Source: Adiantum capillus-veneris
Lineage: Eukaryota; Streptophyta; Polypodiopsida; Polypodiales; Pteridaceae
Reading direction: 5' to 3'
Assembly (NCBI GenBank): GCA_014529385.2
Contig: CM043958.1
Location: 84,597,025-84,661,024, forward strand
Length of the DNA: 64,000 bases
Of this stretch, positions 10,538 through 21,055 are shown one piece after another. Numbering within the stretch: the stretch's first letter is position 1; each line of letters begins with the position of its first letter. Position numbers and translations under genes: made by a program. A model generated the notes under the pieces. That model was not told where the DNA came from. It did not search any database and saw only the letters and a program-made list of their open reading frames with translations.

Positions 10538-11184
10538 TGTCACATGCGCACTGCACTTGCGCCACACCCACAAGCTTCTGCTACAATCTAGTGTCGGTCC
10601 TAGTTTAGCATAGGACCTAGCCTAGCACTTTGTGAGCCTCTAGCAGGACGTGCATGTTCAGGCAGGTCATAGTCATAGTTGCATATCCTTTCTTGCACAG
10701 TACAATCGTCTAAGCATTCAAGCATGTGAACAATCCCTTAAGTCAGTTTTTCAAGTGACACTTTAGCTTTATTTTCTGTCATGATCGTGATTTGCAAAGT
10801 ATATTGCTCGACCAACATTGAAATCCCAATATAGGTGATCCTAGGGAGTCATTTCCTAAGGCAAGAAGCAGAAGAAGAAGTACCTGCAACTACCAGTAAT
10901 TGCAGCACCAATACTCGTAGCTTCAGTACCAACGTTTTCAGCACCACAACTCAACATTTCGGCACCTCTATTCTAGCGTTTTTACCTCAGCATGCCAGCG
11001 TTTTTGCACCTCATCATCAGAGCATTCAACCCGCAAGCCATAAGCGTTTTCCAGCAATGCAGATTTCAGCACCTTCATCACCATTTGCTGCTGATCACAA
11101 TCATAGGACCATTAGCATTTTCAGTACTCAGCCTTAGCCTCGCAGTATCAAGCATCCCTAGCAAGTACCCATCAACATCCTAGT
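10538..11184 (+). repeat. 3' LTR of family II, 3'-truncated
   Basis: It begins TGTCACATGCGC right after a polypurine tract. Its first half is distantly similar to the LTRs at 14826/19506/21056 (cytosine-rich start, GTGCATGTYCAGRC, TGCATATCCT). Its second half has GCGTTTT-type repeats. It stops abruptly at about 11184, where LINE sequence begins. Confidence 0.75.
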
Positions 11185-11348
11185 TGCCCCCCTGCCCCTT
11201 GGCGGCCCTGCCTACCTGCCCGTCGCCCCAAACCCCCCACCTCGTCCCCTTCATGTCACGCTTCTCCGCTTGCGTGTAGGTTGTTTTTTTCAGCCTCCTG
11301 GTAAGCGCCTCGACGCCAACGCCTCCTCTTTATAGAAGTAGACACACA

Positions 11349-13186
11349 ATGGTGGCGTCTGTTCCACCTCAGAGGGACTCCACAAAAGCCCCCTCGCCCG
11401 ACACCGCGGAGCTGACCCTTCGACTTGCTCTTTCACCAGAAGAGCAAGTGAGCTTGATGGTCGAAGTGGAACGCTTGCAAGTCACCTCGGTTATCTACAA
11501 GATCATTGGTACTCGAAGAGCATTGGTACTCGACCCAATCAAGGCGAGGTTCGGGATTTACTTCAGGCTCGACTCCTCTCCGATGTGGACAAGGTCACCG
11601 ATGTCCAGATCCTCGGGAGAGGGTATTACCAGATATAGTTCGAGTATCTAGAGATGACGACCAAGATGATATTGATGAGCCCGCTCGGCATTTGAACAGC
11701 TCGAGCTTACTTCAGACGATGGCATCATGGTTTTGACCCTACTACAGATGTGCTTGAGGAGGAGGCTGACTTGCCTATTTCAATCGGCTTCTTGGACCTG
11801 AGGAGAGAGTATCTCCCCTTACTTCCAAGGATTGGTTCCATGTTCGGGACGGTTCTCGAGTCACCATGCACTGCAGTTTCAGTTGTGACCAAGGCCGGAG
11901 GTTTGCCTACTGTGCGAGTTCTTGTTCGAGACACACACTCCCTCCTGAAGGTGATATTGTTGCCTCGGGTAAGTGGAGGTTGGATTAGGCAGAGTGTGGA
12001 GTATTCGGGTCTCTCGAACCAGTGTTTCATTTGCAAACAGATGGGCCGCTTAGCGAAGGCCTATCCTCGCAGGAGATCTTGACCCACAGTGCTTGCGCAA
12101 TCTCCCAAGGTTGAACAGGCCCATCAGACAGATACCCAGAACACACAGGCTGGTACCTCGACAGACGCTAGCGATCAGCCAGCTGATGGTTGACATCAAG
12201 TGCTTGGCCAATGCTGACAGGGACGGGCTCACCACACTGCTCCCCCTGGCGGCCGACCTCTTGCAACTCAGTAGTATTGGGTTCCGACAGGGAATCGTTT
12301 TGACCCCCTTCAATGGGACCCCCCTAAGGAGGCTCCCTCCACCTCAGCTTCGTCGCCTCCCCCTCCCCCCCCTTCACCCTCAAACGCTTCCGTTCCGCCT
12401 CCTCTGCCTCCCCCTCCTCCCACTCCTCCTCTCTCCTCGATGGGGCCCTCAGCCTCATCTTCCGACCCATCCCGCTCTCCTCCTTAGGTGCAGGGGACTA
12501 GACACACTTCTGTAGCGCGACGTTCTCTTGGTGGTGCTTTTGCTATGAGTTGCATGGCTCGGGAGGGACAGCCCTATCTGAGACCGCCACCTTTGGTTCA
12601 GATCCCTCCTTTTGCAGCATTCCCTCGGGGATTGACCAGTTTCGACATTCGTAGGCATTGGGACTTCTTCGATTACAGCTTCATGCGCTTCCTAGCTGAT
12701 TCTTCTCCCGACATGGAGGAGGCTTGCTTTCGAGTCCACGTCCTCTTTCTAGCTGCCCGAGGCACTGAGGCTCTGCATACAGCGGTAGGTCCTACGGAGT
12801 AGACCCTGCACACACTTGACTGGCTTTAGGTCTAGGCCACCGAGTTCTCCCACCACATAGGGGACTTAGGGGTGACAGATTTGGTACAGACACTTTGGCC
12901 TCTTGCCAAGTTTAGTGTGATGCCGACAAATACAGCAGGTTGCAGGCACATTGTGGTGCATTTGTTTGCTGACACCGAGAGCCCCTCTTATTATGTATTT
13001 GTACATGAGGATTCTTGGACAAAGGATGTAGCCCTTCGGGTTGCACGCTCAGCCTGGGCTTGGGTAGGACAGTCACTTCAGACACGCTTGTCTAGAGGTC
13101 GCTCAGATGCGGATTATTCCCCATCCAAACCGGCCTCAAAGATAGCGAAGTTGACTGTTGTGGCAGCATCTGTTTTTTCGCATTGA
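11349..13186 (+). pseudogene. LINE ORF1 (DUF4283-like plus CCHC zinc knuckle), frameshifted
   Basis: The N-terminus from ATG 11349 has an amphipathic start (LTLRLALSPEEQVSLMVEV). A DUF4283-like RNA-binding region is followed by YSGLSNQCFICKQMGRLAKA. This is a CCHC knuckle in which the His is replaced by Arg and the last Cys by Tyr. A Pro-rich linker lies at about 12320-12480, then a conserved C-terminal domain (FDIRRHWDFFDYSFMRFL, SRGRSDADYSPSKPASKIAK). The same C-terminal domain occurs at 50745-51389. At least three frame changes are needed. ORF1 proteins of plant L1 elements bind the element RNA in the cytoplasm. Confidence 0.75.
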
Positions 13187-13203
13187 CTCCATCAGGATCG
13201 TTT

Positions 13204-13482
13204 CATGGAACGTACAGGGATTAGGAGGGCTCTAGTTGCAACGTCAAGAGGAGTTGGTTGCATCAGGAGCTTCAGCGATGCCTTGTGGGAGGTGAGATTG
13301 ATATGCTTATGCTACAGGAGCATCTTTGTGTGAGAGCCGCATTAGACGTTGTGGTCAGATTTTGCGTGGTCGCTATGAGACGTTCTGGTCAGTTGCATTT
13401 GAACCTGGAGGTATTCAGGGAGGGGTATGTATGACTATTGTGGATTCTTGGCAGCAGGCCATTGTGTGCAGAGGTATTATAT
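13204..13482 (+). pseudogene. LINE ORF2 5' fragment (endonuclease start)
   Basis: It encodes IVSWNVQGLGG-type sequence, the first AP-endonuclease motif, and a decayed LMLQEHL block, then ends near 13482. The ORF2 start codon seen in the copy at 51386 has changed here from ATG to ATC. Confidence 0.75.
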
Positions 13483-14149
13483 GACAAGCGCTAGCATACA
13501 CCATGCAAGGCATGCGTCAACACATCGGCAAGTGCTTCATATCTGATGGAGATGCTCATCTAGAAGTTTTTGATGACCGGTAATTACAATAAATTTGTAA
13601 TTAATGTTTTTCATTCATTTCAATTTTGCAAAACTTTTTGCAATAGCGAAAGCAAGCTTTGGGACCATTGCTTAGAGGGGGAGCTTGTTCCAAGGGATGT
13701 TTGTCAAGGACAAATGTCAAAGTGTAAGTATGGCCGGCAACAAGTGCAGACAAGGTTGTTTAGCATTACATGCAAGTATAGGCAAGGCCTTTGGCTTGAA
13801 TGGTAATATTGTGACTTGTATGGTCAAAGTACTCGCCAAGGCCAACCATTAACTACACTCCCAAGAAGTTGTCAAGCAAGTTTGCTAGGGCATGGCTCCT
13901 AGGCAATTTGTTGACTTGTGATGCACTCAGACAAGGATATGATCCACCTATTGCCCGCAAGCGTCATCCGACGAGTTTTTACAGGTACGCTTTGTTTATG
14001 CAATTATTGTCCACATTTTTACGCTTCAAATGCAGTACACTATTTGACAAGGTCGATAATTGGTGAGGTTAATTTTCTTTTACCTCTGTTGCTACTCATG
14101 CTGTCAGGCATCTCGCTAGTGTGCAAAACATAATGGAATGCGTTGCAAA
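13483..14149. other. No recognised gene
   Basis: Unassigned sequence between two LINE copies. A purine tract TTAGAGGGGGAGC (about 13671-13683) resembles the polypurine tract of a copia-type element, but no LTR could be matched. Confidence 0.3.
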
Positions 14150-14825
14150 GATCTGAACCAAGCAAGTCCAGTACTCTTGAGAGTCAAGCCATCGTCCCTT
14201 GGACAACTACCTCGGGGAGCGCTCTGAGGGCCTCATGGAGCTCCTCTAGCTCCTCGGTAACAAGGCAAGCCATCTGTGCCCAAACCTACTCTTTGCAAGC
14301 ATCCTGGTGCTCTGACTGAGGCTCAGCCGACAACAAATCGCGATAGAAGTCAGTAGCAACTGCACGCATATCCTCAGGCTTTGAAGCAACTGATCTGTCA
14401 GGTCTCCTCAACTGAGTAACATTGGTGTGCGCATCGCGTGGCTCCACTATCTCAAAAAACTCCCCTGTAACTCTGTCACCCACCTGGGTCCACTGAGATG
14501 TCTGTCGATGGCAAACTCATGACACTGCTCCTCAATGCTAGTCAACTCTTGCCTAGCCTGCTACATTTTCTCCTCCAACCACTGAGATGCATGTCGATGG
14601 AAGGGAAACTCATAACGCTGCTCCTCAATTCTAGTCAACTCATGCCTAGAGTGCTATATCTGCTACTCCAACCAAGAATTTTCTGGATGCTGCTCCCGCA
14701 TCTTCTTACAGAGACAATGCCCTGTCGAAGACACTTCTCCTCCATGGCTGCAGCCAAGCGAGCTCCAGACTCTTGAAGGAAGAAGCGACTAAGCTCTGCC
14801 AGTCCCAGAGGCCACTCTACCAGCA
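14150..14825 (-). pseudogene. LINE-1 ORF2 fragment (between endonuclease and RT), downstream part
   Basis: The minus strand reads LAELSRFFLQESGARLAAA and then GDRVTGEFFEIVEPRDAH...VTQLRRPDRSVASKPEDM. This matches LAQISHFFLQEPLARRAAV and GDRVIGAFFEAVGPRHSH in the plus copy at 52290-52650. It is the downstream half of an ORF2 whose upstream half lies at 22242-22899. The LTR element at 14826 inserted between them. It contains a diverged tandem repeat of about 90 bp (about 14507-14675). Confidence 0.8.
14821..14825. repeat. Target-site duplication CAGCA (left)
   Basis: Matches 22237-22241. A third CAGCA lies at 21051-21055 just before the third LTR. Confidence 0.9.
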
Positions 14826-15999
14826 TGTCACGTGACACATCCAACCCTATGTGTCCGTGGACAAGCTACAGCATGACCAGGGTTCAGTTCCGTCAAGTCA
14901 GTCTAGAATAGGAAGTGATCTGGCACTTTTGTGAGTCTGTTCGCAGACCGTGCATGTCCAGACATTTAGTGTAGATGCATATCCTCCGGTTGCACACAGC
15001 ATGATCATAAGCATTCCCATCAAAATCCTCTAGGGGAATTTTCCAGTGCATTTAGCCCATTTTCCCTATTTTTGACAATTTTTCACTTATTATTTTTAAG
15101 TGACTTTTGTTGGAAAGTAGGTAGGGCAAATTGAGTAAGTTTGTATATAAGCAAACCTAGGCTAGCACTAATTGGCAGAAGAGGCAGCATGAGCACCATC
15201 GCTCAACCGGCAACTTCTCAGCAAGAACCTCCCTTGGTGGCGTTTTCTCCTCCAAGCAAGACATCCATCCCCTAGCGTTTTTCATCAAGAAGTGTCACCG
15301 CCAAGATAACCTCAGCCTTGGCATTTTCCTTAGCAAGCATCATCGCCATGATCCCCACTTTGCTAGCGTTTTTCCTCCAAGACGGATTGCAGCCCTAGCG
15401 TTTCCAAGATCCCCAAATTGCCCCCCTTTTTGCTGGCGTTTTTCAGCAGACAAAGCACCGATAGATTTCAGCCTTTGACCCTCCTAAAGACCAGCAGATT
15501 TCAGCCGCAAAGACCAGCCCATATCAGCGTTTTTTGTGCCAGACAATTCCAGCCATCAGTGTTTTTGGGAGAGCAGCAAATCGGCCTCAGATTTCAGCCA
15601 GCAGCGTTTTTTGGACAGCACTGCAAAAGCGTCAGTTTTCAGCCCTTAGATCGGTCTCGTCGTTCCCATCGTCGTCATCGATCTAGCCTAGACTTGCATC
15701 AGTCACATGCATCCACTTTGTACTAGTTTGTGCAATCAATCGTAAACCACTCTCGCCAACGAGAGTGGGGCCTTCGGAGGAGGGTTTTACAACGTCTCTG
15801 GTGTCATATTTCTCTTCTCTCTCTATCTCTCAGTCTCATACACCTTCACGCACAGTGTCCATTCACTTGTTTGTGATCATTGCACTCTCTCATTAAGAAC
15901 GGAAGGCTCTCCCTTCCATGAGAACAAAAAGAACCTTGAGCACAGTTCGGAGCATTCATCTTGAGCAAAGTTTAAACATTCATTCCGCTGCACCTTACA
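14826..15999 (+). repeat. LTR A of family III
   Basis: The 1174-bp LTR starts TGTCACGTGACACATCC and ends CACCTTACA. A TATA-like TATATAA is at 15144-15150. Downstream of it, at 15235-15640, there are about eight GCGTTT motifs. Confidence 0.93.
15235..15640 (+). repeat. GCGTTTT motif array in LTR A
   Basis: Copies of (T/C)AGCGTTTTTC or close variants occur near 15239, 15275, 15374, 15397, 15434, 15513 and 15602, with two one-base variants near 15318 and 15556. They are dispersed, not tandem, and are repeated in LTRs B and C. Confidence 0.85.
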
Positions 16000-16000
16000 T

Positions 16001-16012
16001 TGGTATCAGAGC
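16001..16012 (+). other. Primer-binding site, tRNA-iMet
   Basis: TGGTATCAGAGC one base after the LTR A end. Confidence 0.93.
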
Positions 16013-16339
16013 TTTGGCAGTGTTCTGTATCACTCAAGGAAAGAACCACAAGAATCACAAGATTTTTTTTTCTTGTTGCGGTCGCATAAACCCAAGTTCG
16101 CTTGGGCGCGTCGATTCCTAATCGTGTTTTTGAAGAGTGACAGGAATGGCTTGTCCAGCCTCCCCTTGTGCCTCTTTTCACTCATTGAGAGCGCACCGTG
16201 CACTTAGTGGCTGGCCAATCGACGTGAGGTGGGAAAAAGCAACCTTGGTGTGAGCGCAAGGCCGCCAAGGGGTGCGTCCGCAGAAAAGAGCAGAACTCAG
16301 GTGAAGACAAGATCCTTCTCTAACACAGATTGCAAGCGA

Positions 16340-16447
16340 AAGAAGAACCGCAAGAACCTCAAGACCCTCAAGAACCGCAAGAACCTCAAGAACCTCAAGA
16401 CCCTCAAGAACTCAAGAACCCTCAAGAACCCCAAGAACCTAAGTTCC
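16340..16447 (+). repeat. (CAAGAACCT)n 9-bp minisatellite in the gag leader
   Basis: About a dozen imperfect units of CAAGAACCT/CAAGACCCT lie just upstream of the likely gag start at 16479. One frame reads (QEP)n and another (KNL)n. No stop-free link to gag was seen, so it is probably leader sequence. Confidence 0.9.
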
Positions 16448-16478
16448 TCGTGAACTTCAAAACCAAAGATCATAGTGC

Positions 16479-17966
16479 ATGGTCATCACCCGAAGCGGAA
16501 TGGATACTTCGCATACAGGTAATGAGCATGGGAGTGGCGAAGAAGAGTTTTCCCCATCAGGAGGCCTTCTCGACCCTCCCCCTTCCCCATCTACGCCACG
16601 AGTTGTACCAAATTCTAAGGAGGCGATGGTCAAGTCGATGATTGAGATGATGGCACAACAACAAGAAACGAATCGGGTTGCGATGGCACAACTAGAAAGG
16701 AAAGCAGAACGACAAGAAGCCATGGAACGGGAGCGCGAAGAATGAAACGAAAGAAATGCAATCCAACAAGAAGCGACTCGCATTGCTTTGGAACGCGAGC
16801 GCGATGAACGAAAAGAAAGAAAATCACAAAGAAAGGAGGAAGCCAAAGCAAGACGAGCGGCCTTGGAGGCCGATCGTGATATTCAAAGAGACCTCTGCAC
16901 TCAAGAATTGGTTCGATAAGTTCTTGCCTCGAAATCTGAACCAACCAAAGATGTCGGCAGTTCCTCAAGTGAAGCAAGCCGGGATGCGGACTCCAACAAC
17001 CCAGTCACAGAGAAGTTGACTTTCAGTAAGTATGATGGTAAGATGGATGCTACGGTTATTCATTCTTGGTTGTATCAATTTAATGCTTATTTTGCGACAA
17101 CTAAGAAGACAAGAAATAGCAAGGTTTTGACGACAGCTATGTACCTTGCTGGTGATGCCATTGATTGGTACCACGCATGGCAAGGGGAACAGTTAGCCGC
17201 GCACCTAGAGGAAGCCGACGAATTCATGCCCCTTTCCTTCAATTGGGCTGATTTCCAAGACAAGCTCAAGGCGCGGTTTATGCCACCTTAGTACCTCGCA
17301 CGATTGAAGGACGATTGGCGCGCTCTCAGGCAAAACGGTATGCCGGTTATGTCTTTTTCTAATCGTGTTTTGCAGCTAGGTACCCAATTACGCAAGTCGG
17401 ATGATGAGGGCAAAGAGGCATTCCTTTTTGGGTTAGACGACTACATCAAGTTTGATGTAGAAGTCTTCGATCCAATCGATCTCAACAAGGCGGTAGCGAT
17501 TACTCTTGCACAGGAGATGAAGCACAACAAGGGAAAGCCTAAGGAGAACAAGACTTCCACAAGTACCTCGCAGACTTCTCAGAACCCTCAGAACGGTAAG
17601 AACGGTAAGAATGGTAAGAACGGTAACTCTTCTAACCAATCTTCCAACAGTCTCTCAGAAAAGAACTGTTCCAATGAACCTAAGGGTAAAGCTAACACAA
17701 TTGCTAAACCTAAGCTTACTCCAGATGAAAAGGTAGCACAAGGAATTTTAGGAGGATACATCACATCGGAAGAGCAAAGCACTTATTCTAAGGAAGGTCG
17801 TTGTTTTCATTATCACATTAAGGGTCACATAAAAAGAACATGTCCTAAGCTTGACTCTAATGAATCTAAAGAATCCACAGAACCCACTTCCTCTGTCAAT
17901 GCAATCAATGACAACACGAGTGTGCCCCAAGTTTCTCCTGACCCTCCCATTGATGGGTCTCATTAA
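16479..17966 (+). pseudogene. gag: gag polyprotein with three nonsense mutations
   Basis: A single reading frame begins MVITRSGMDTSHTG, typical of plant gypsy gag starts. It continues through a charged coiled-coil-like region, the gag core (KYDGKMDATVIHSWLYQFNA, DWYHAWQGEQ, then WADFQDKLKARFMP) and a basic NGK/S-rich stretch. It ends with a CCHC knuckle whose second Cys is Tyr (TAT at 17811-17813, in CFHYHIKGHIKRTC). Stops lie at 16743 (CGA to TGA is plausible), about 16917, and 17289 (CAG to TAG is plausible). No frameshift is needed over 1.49 kb, so the copy is fairly young or was under selection until recently. Confidence 0.85.
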
Positions 17967-18365
17967 ATGTGATGGTCATATGACGGGGCAGCGTTTTGTC
18001 GTATTGTTTGACCCAGGTAGTATGCATGATGTGATCAGTCCCTCTCTTGTTGAGAAAGCCCGCCTAGAGGTTAGTCAGAAATCTCCTCTCAAGGTCTTTG
18101 GCTTTGCTCCCGGTATGGACTCTCTCATCGGAAAGAGTGTCTTGGTGTGTTGTTTACAGTTCAACAAGCTGCTTTTCGAAGAAAATTTTGAGTCTCTCCT
18201 CTCTCAGGTTGTGATATGATTTTGGGCATTCGATGGTTTCATGAGCATAACCCTCTCATTGATTGGGCGGAAAATACGTTCACTTTCAATGCCAAAAGTG
18301 ACTCTCCCATTGTCATTCGTGGAGAGAAGGTTGTTCATTCTCCCTCTCTCATTGCTAATGTGTAG
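17944..18365 (+). pseudogene. Aspartic protease domain
   Basis: The frame after gag encodes GQRFVVLFDPGSMHDVISP, with the catalytic DPG variant of DSG/DTG, and, after a one-base shift near 18200, CDMILGIRWFHEHNPLIDW, the C-terminal protease block. In the family this enzyme processes Gag. The reading frame changes from the gag frame and back, so one indel lies within the domain. The final stop is at 18363. Confidence 0.8.
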
Positions 18366-19295
18366 GCGAAGATTGCACGGATTCAGGAGAAGGAGACTCT
18401 CTCAGTCTCTTCTTCTCCAAAGCATGATACACAGGATTTGAATGACAATGATTTGCATGATGATTTGAATGATAATGGTGAGCATGATGATTTGGATGAC
18501 AATGACAATCATGATGATTTGCATGATCAAGATGTGATTTCTCACAAGCATGAGGATTTGCATGAAGATGACGTGATTGTTCACAAGGATGATGTGTTAG
18601 TTGATGCTTTTTCTAGCGAAGCTAACATCATTGTAGATTCGATCAATCACGAAGAATCGATCTTGGCTCTCGAGTCAAGGTCCAAAGAATCCCTTCAGGA
18701 AGAACCGATCTTGGCTCTCGAGCTTAGGTCCAAAGAACCCTCACAGGAAGTATTATGTGTTCGCATGATTAGTACGCACGCATTGTTCGAGTGTTTCATT
18801 CGTGATCGTTTCTTGTATTTTCGTCAACGTCTTTACGTGATCCCTTTTCCTATGCATAACATATTGTACGTTGAGCACGTTTCACTCATGAATGAGCACG
18901 AATGTATGCGGATTGTTCATGAAAAGCTGAAAAGTATGCATTCAAGGAAGTCACATTTCATGTCTCTTCCTTGGCACGACACAGTCTTGGAAAGAGCACA
19001 TGAAAGTATGAGCACGACGCATGGGCATTTTTGTTGTGAATTGCCACAGTTGATTGCTTTAGATCAGAAGAGAAAGATTCGATCTCATTGTTTGCGTGTA
19101 TGCGGTGAACGGTTTGACACTCCGTCTCTTTGTTCATCTACATTGCATGCACAGTCTTTGAGGAAGATAAGATTTTTTTCCAGTCACTTTACATGGAATA
19201 GGTATGTTCATGGTTTTGTGTTAGAAATGGTTTCAGGAATTTTCAGCCATGGAGATTCTCGAAGAAGAAAGAAGCATGACTCTCGACGAAGTTGA
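18366..19295 (+). CDS. Unrecognised 310-codon reading frame in the place of pol
   Basis: It is open from the stop at 18363 to TGA at 19293. The first about 75 residues are an acidic degenerate repeat (NDNDLHDDLND, DDLDDNDNHDDLHDQ). Then come two copies of a unit like ESILALESRSKESLQEE. A Cys/His- and Arg-rich, non-repetitive region of about 190 residues follows (for example FECFIRDRFLYFRQRLYVIP). No RT, RNase H, integrase or clear membrane segment is seen. It is continuous with the protease frame apart from the TAG at 18363, so it was probably the C-terminal part of one gag-pro-X polyprotein. It is the longest open frame in this element. It could be a remnant of pol decayed beyond recognition, an env-like region, or captured host sequence. 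Confidence 0.5.
   Translation, partial: AKIARIQEKETLSVSSSPKHDTQDLNDNDLHDDLNDNGEHDDLDDNDNHDDLHDQDVISHKHEDLHEDDVIVHKDDVLVDAFSSEANIIVDSINHEESILALESRSKESLQEEPILALELRSKEPSQEVLCVRMISTHALFECFIRDRFLYFRQRLYVIPFPMHNILYVEHVSLMNEHECMRIVHEKLKSMHSRKSHFMSLPWHDTVLERAHESMSTTHGHFCCELPQLIALDQKRKIRSHCLRVCGERFDTPSLCSSTLHAQSLRKIRFFSSHFTWNRYVHGFVLEMVSGIFSHGDSRRRKKHDSRRS
18423..18560 (+). repeat. Acidic codon repeat (GAT GAT TTG type)
   Basis: Degenerate 12- to 21-bp units rich in GATGATTTG and AATGACAATG encode Asp/Asn/His/Leu repeats at the start of the unrecognised frame. Confidence 0.8.
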
Positions 19296-19490
19296 AGCAT
19301 CGAAGGAGCCATAGAACACTTTGTGTCGCTTTCGGCGTGGCCCAAAGAAGCAAGCGTTGCAGACCTTTATGAAGTTCAAGTATCGCACGACCCACACCTC
19401 AGAGTGGGCCGACACAGAGTCCTTTCCAGGATTCCGGATGCTATTGGCGATCTTCCTTGACGCCATATAGTTCGGTACCAGTACCTCACT

Positions 19491-19505
19491 TTGAAAAGGA
19501 GAGGA
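19491..19505 (+). other. Polypurine tract of family III
   Basis: TTGAAAAGGAGAGGA directly precedes LTR B. Confidence 0.85.
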
Positions 19506-20619
19506 TGTCACGTGACACATCCAACCCTATGTGTCCGTGGACAAGCTATAGCATGACCAGGGTTCACTTCCGTCAAGTTAGTCTAGAATAGGAAATGACC
19601 TGGCACTTTTGTGAGTTTGTTCGCATACCGTGCATGTCTAGACACTTAGTGTAGATGCATATCCTCCGGTTGCACACAACATGATCATAAGCATTCCCAT
19701 CAGAATCCATCAGAATCCTTTAAGGGAATTTTCCAGTGCATTTATCCTATTTTCCCTATTTTTGACATTTTTCACTTATTATTTTTAAGTGACTTTTGTT
19801 GGAAAGTAGGTAGGGCAAATTGAGTAAGTTTGTATATAAGCAAACCAAGGCTAGCACTAATTGGCAGAAGAGGCAGCAGGAGCACCATCGCTCAACAGGC
19901 AACTTCTCAGCAAGAACCTCCCTTGGTGGCGTTTTCTCCTCTAAGCAAGACATCCATCCCTAAGCGTTTTTCATCAAGAAGTGTCACCTCCAGGATAACC
20001 TCAGCCTTGGCGTTTTCCTTAGCAAGCATCATCGCCATGATTCCCACTTTGCTAGCGTTTTTCCTCCAAGATGGATTGCAGCCCTAGCGTTTCCAAGATC
20101 CCCAAATCACCCCCCTTTTTTGCTGGCGTTTTTCAGCAGATAAAGCACCGATAGATTTCAGCCTTTGACCCCCCTAAAGACCAGTAGATTTCAGCCGCAA
20201 AGACCAGCCCATATCTGGTTTTTTGGTGCCAGACAATTCCAACCATCAGCGTTTTTGGGACAGCAGCAAATCGGCCTCAGATTTCAGCCAAGAGCGTTTT
20301 TGGACAGCACTGCAAAAGCGTCAGTTTTCAGCCCTTGGATCGGTCTCGCCGTTCCTATCGTCGTCATCGATCTAGCCTAGACTTGCATCAGTCACATGCA
20401 TCCACTTTGTACCAGTTTGTGCAATCAATCGTAGCCCACTCTGCAACGAAAGTGGGGCCTTCGGAGGAGGGTTTTACGTCATCTCTGGTGTCGTATATCT
20501 CTTCTCTCTCTATCTCTCAGTCTCATACACTCTCACGCACAGTGTCCATTCATTTGTTTGTGATCATTGCACTCTCTCATTAAGAACGGAAGGCACTCCC
20601 TTCCATAAGAACAAAAGGA
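19506..20619 (+). repeat. LTR B of family III, lacking its 3' end
   Basis: It starts TGTCACGTGACACATCC and is collinear with LTR A until about 20619 (AACAAAAGGA), where LINE sequence begins. About 80 bp of the LTR end are missing. TATATAA is at 19833-19839. Confidence 0.92.
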
Positions 20620-21055
20620 TCGCGTGGCTCCACTATGTCATTGGTGTGCGCATCGCGTGGCTCCACTATCTCAAAAAACTCCCCTGTAACTCTGTCAAAA
20701 AACTCCCCTGTAACTCTGTCAAAAAACTCCCCTGTAACTCTGTCACTCACGACACTGCTCCTCAATGCTAGTCAATTCCTGCCTAGCCTACTATATTTGC
20801 TCCTCCAATCACTGAGATGCATGTCGATGGAAGGCAAACTCATAACGCTGCTCCTCAATGCTAGTCAACTCATGCCTAGCGTGCTACATCTGCTCCTCCA
20901 ACCAAGGATTTTCTGGATGCTGCTCCCGCATCCTCTATACAGAGACAATTCCCTATCGAGGACGCTTCTCCTCCCTGGCTGTAGCCAAGCGAGCTCCAGA
21001 CTCTTGAAGGAAGAAGCGACTAAGCTCTGCCAGTCCAGAGGCCACTCTACCAGCA
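20620..21055 (-). pseudogene. Second copy of the flanking LINE segment
   Basis: This repeats 14426-14825, including the CAGCA at its right end, with small differences. At the breakpoint TCGCGTGGCTCCACTAT occurs twice within 50 bp. Farther right a 23-bp unit AAAAAACTCCCCTGTAACTC.. is present three times (about 20674-20743) where the other copy has one. It demonstrates that LTR C sits at the same insertion site as LTR A. Confidence 0.85.

Larger units (their letters stand above)
11185..13482 (+). mobile_element. LINE-1 lineage copy (3'-truncated)
   Basis: An L1-type LINE with ORF1 and only the first about 280 bp of ORF2. It is homologous to the longer copy at 50396-55889. It carries the 5' part that copy lacks, so together they describe the family. 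It has no 3' end or tail. Confidence 0.8.

Noticed and set aside
13660-13690. Copia-like polypurine tract TTAGAGGGGGAGC
   Set aside because: No LTR start or coding motifs of copia nearby.
16330-16641. QEP-repeat protein before gag
   Set aside because: Produced by the 9-bp minisatellite. The gag frame with MVITRSG starts in another phase.
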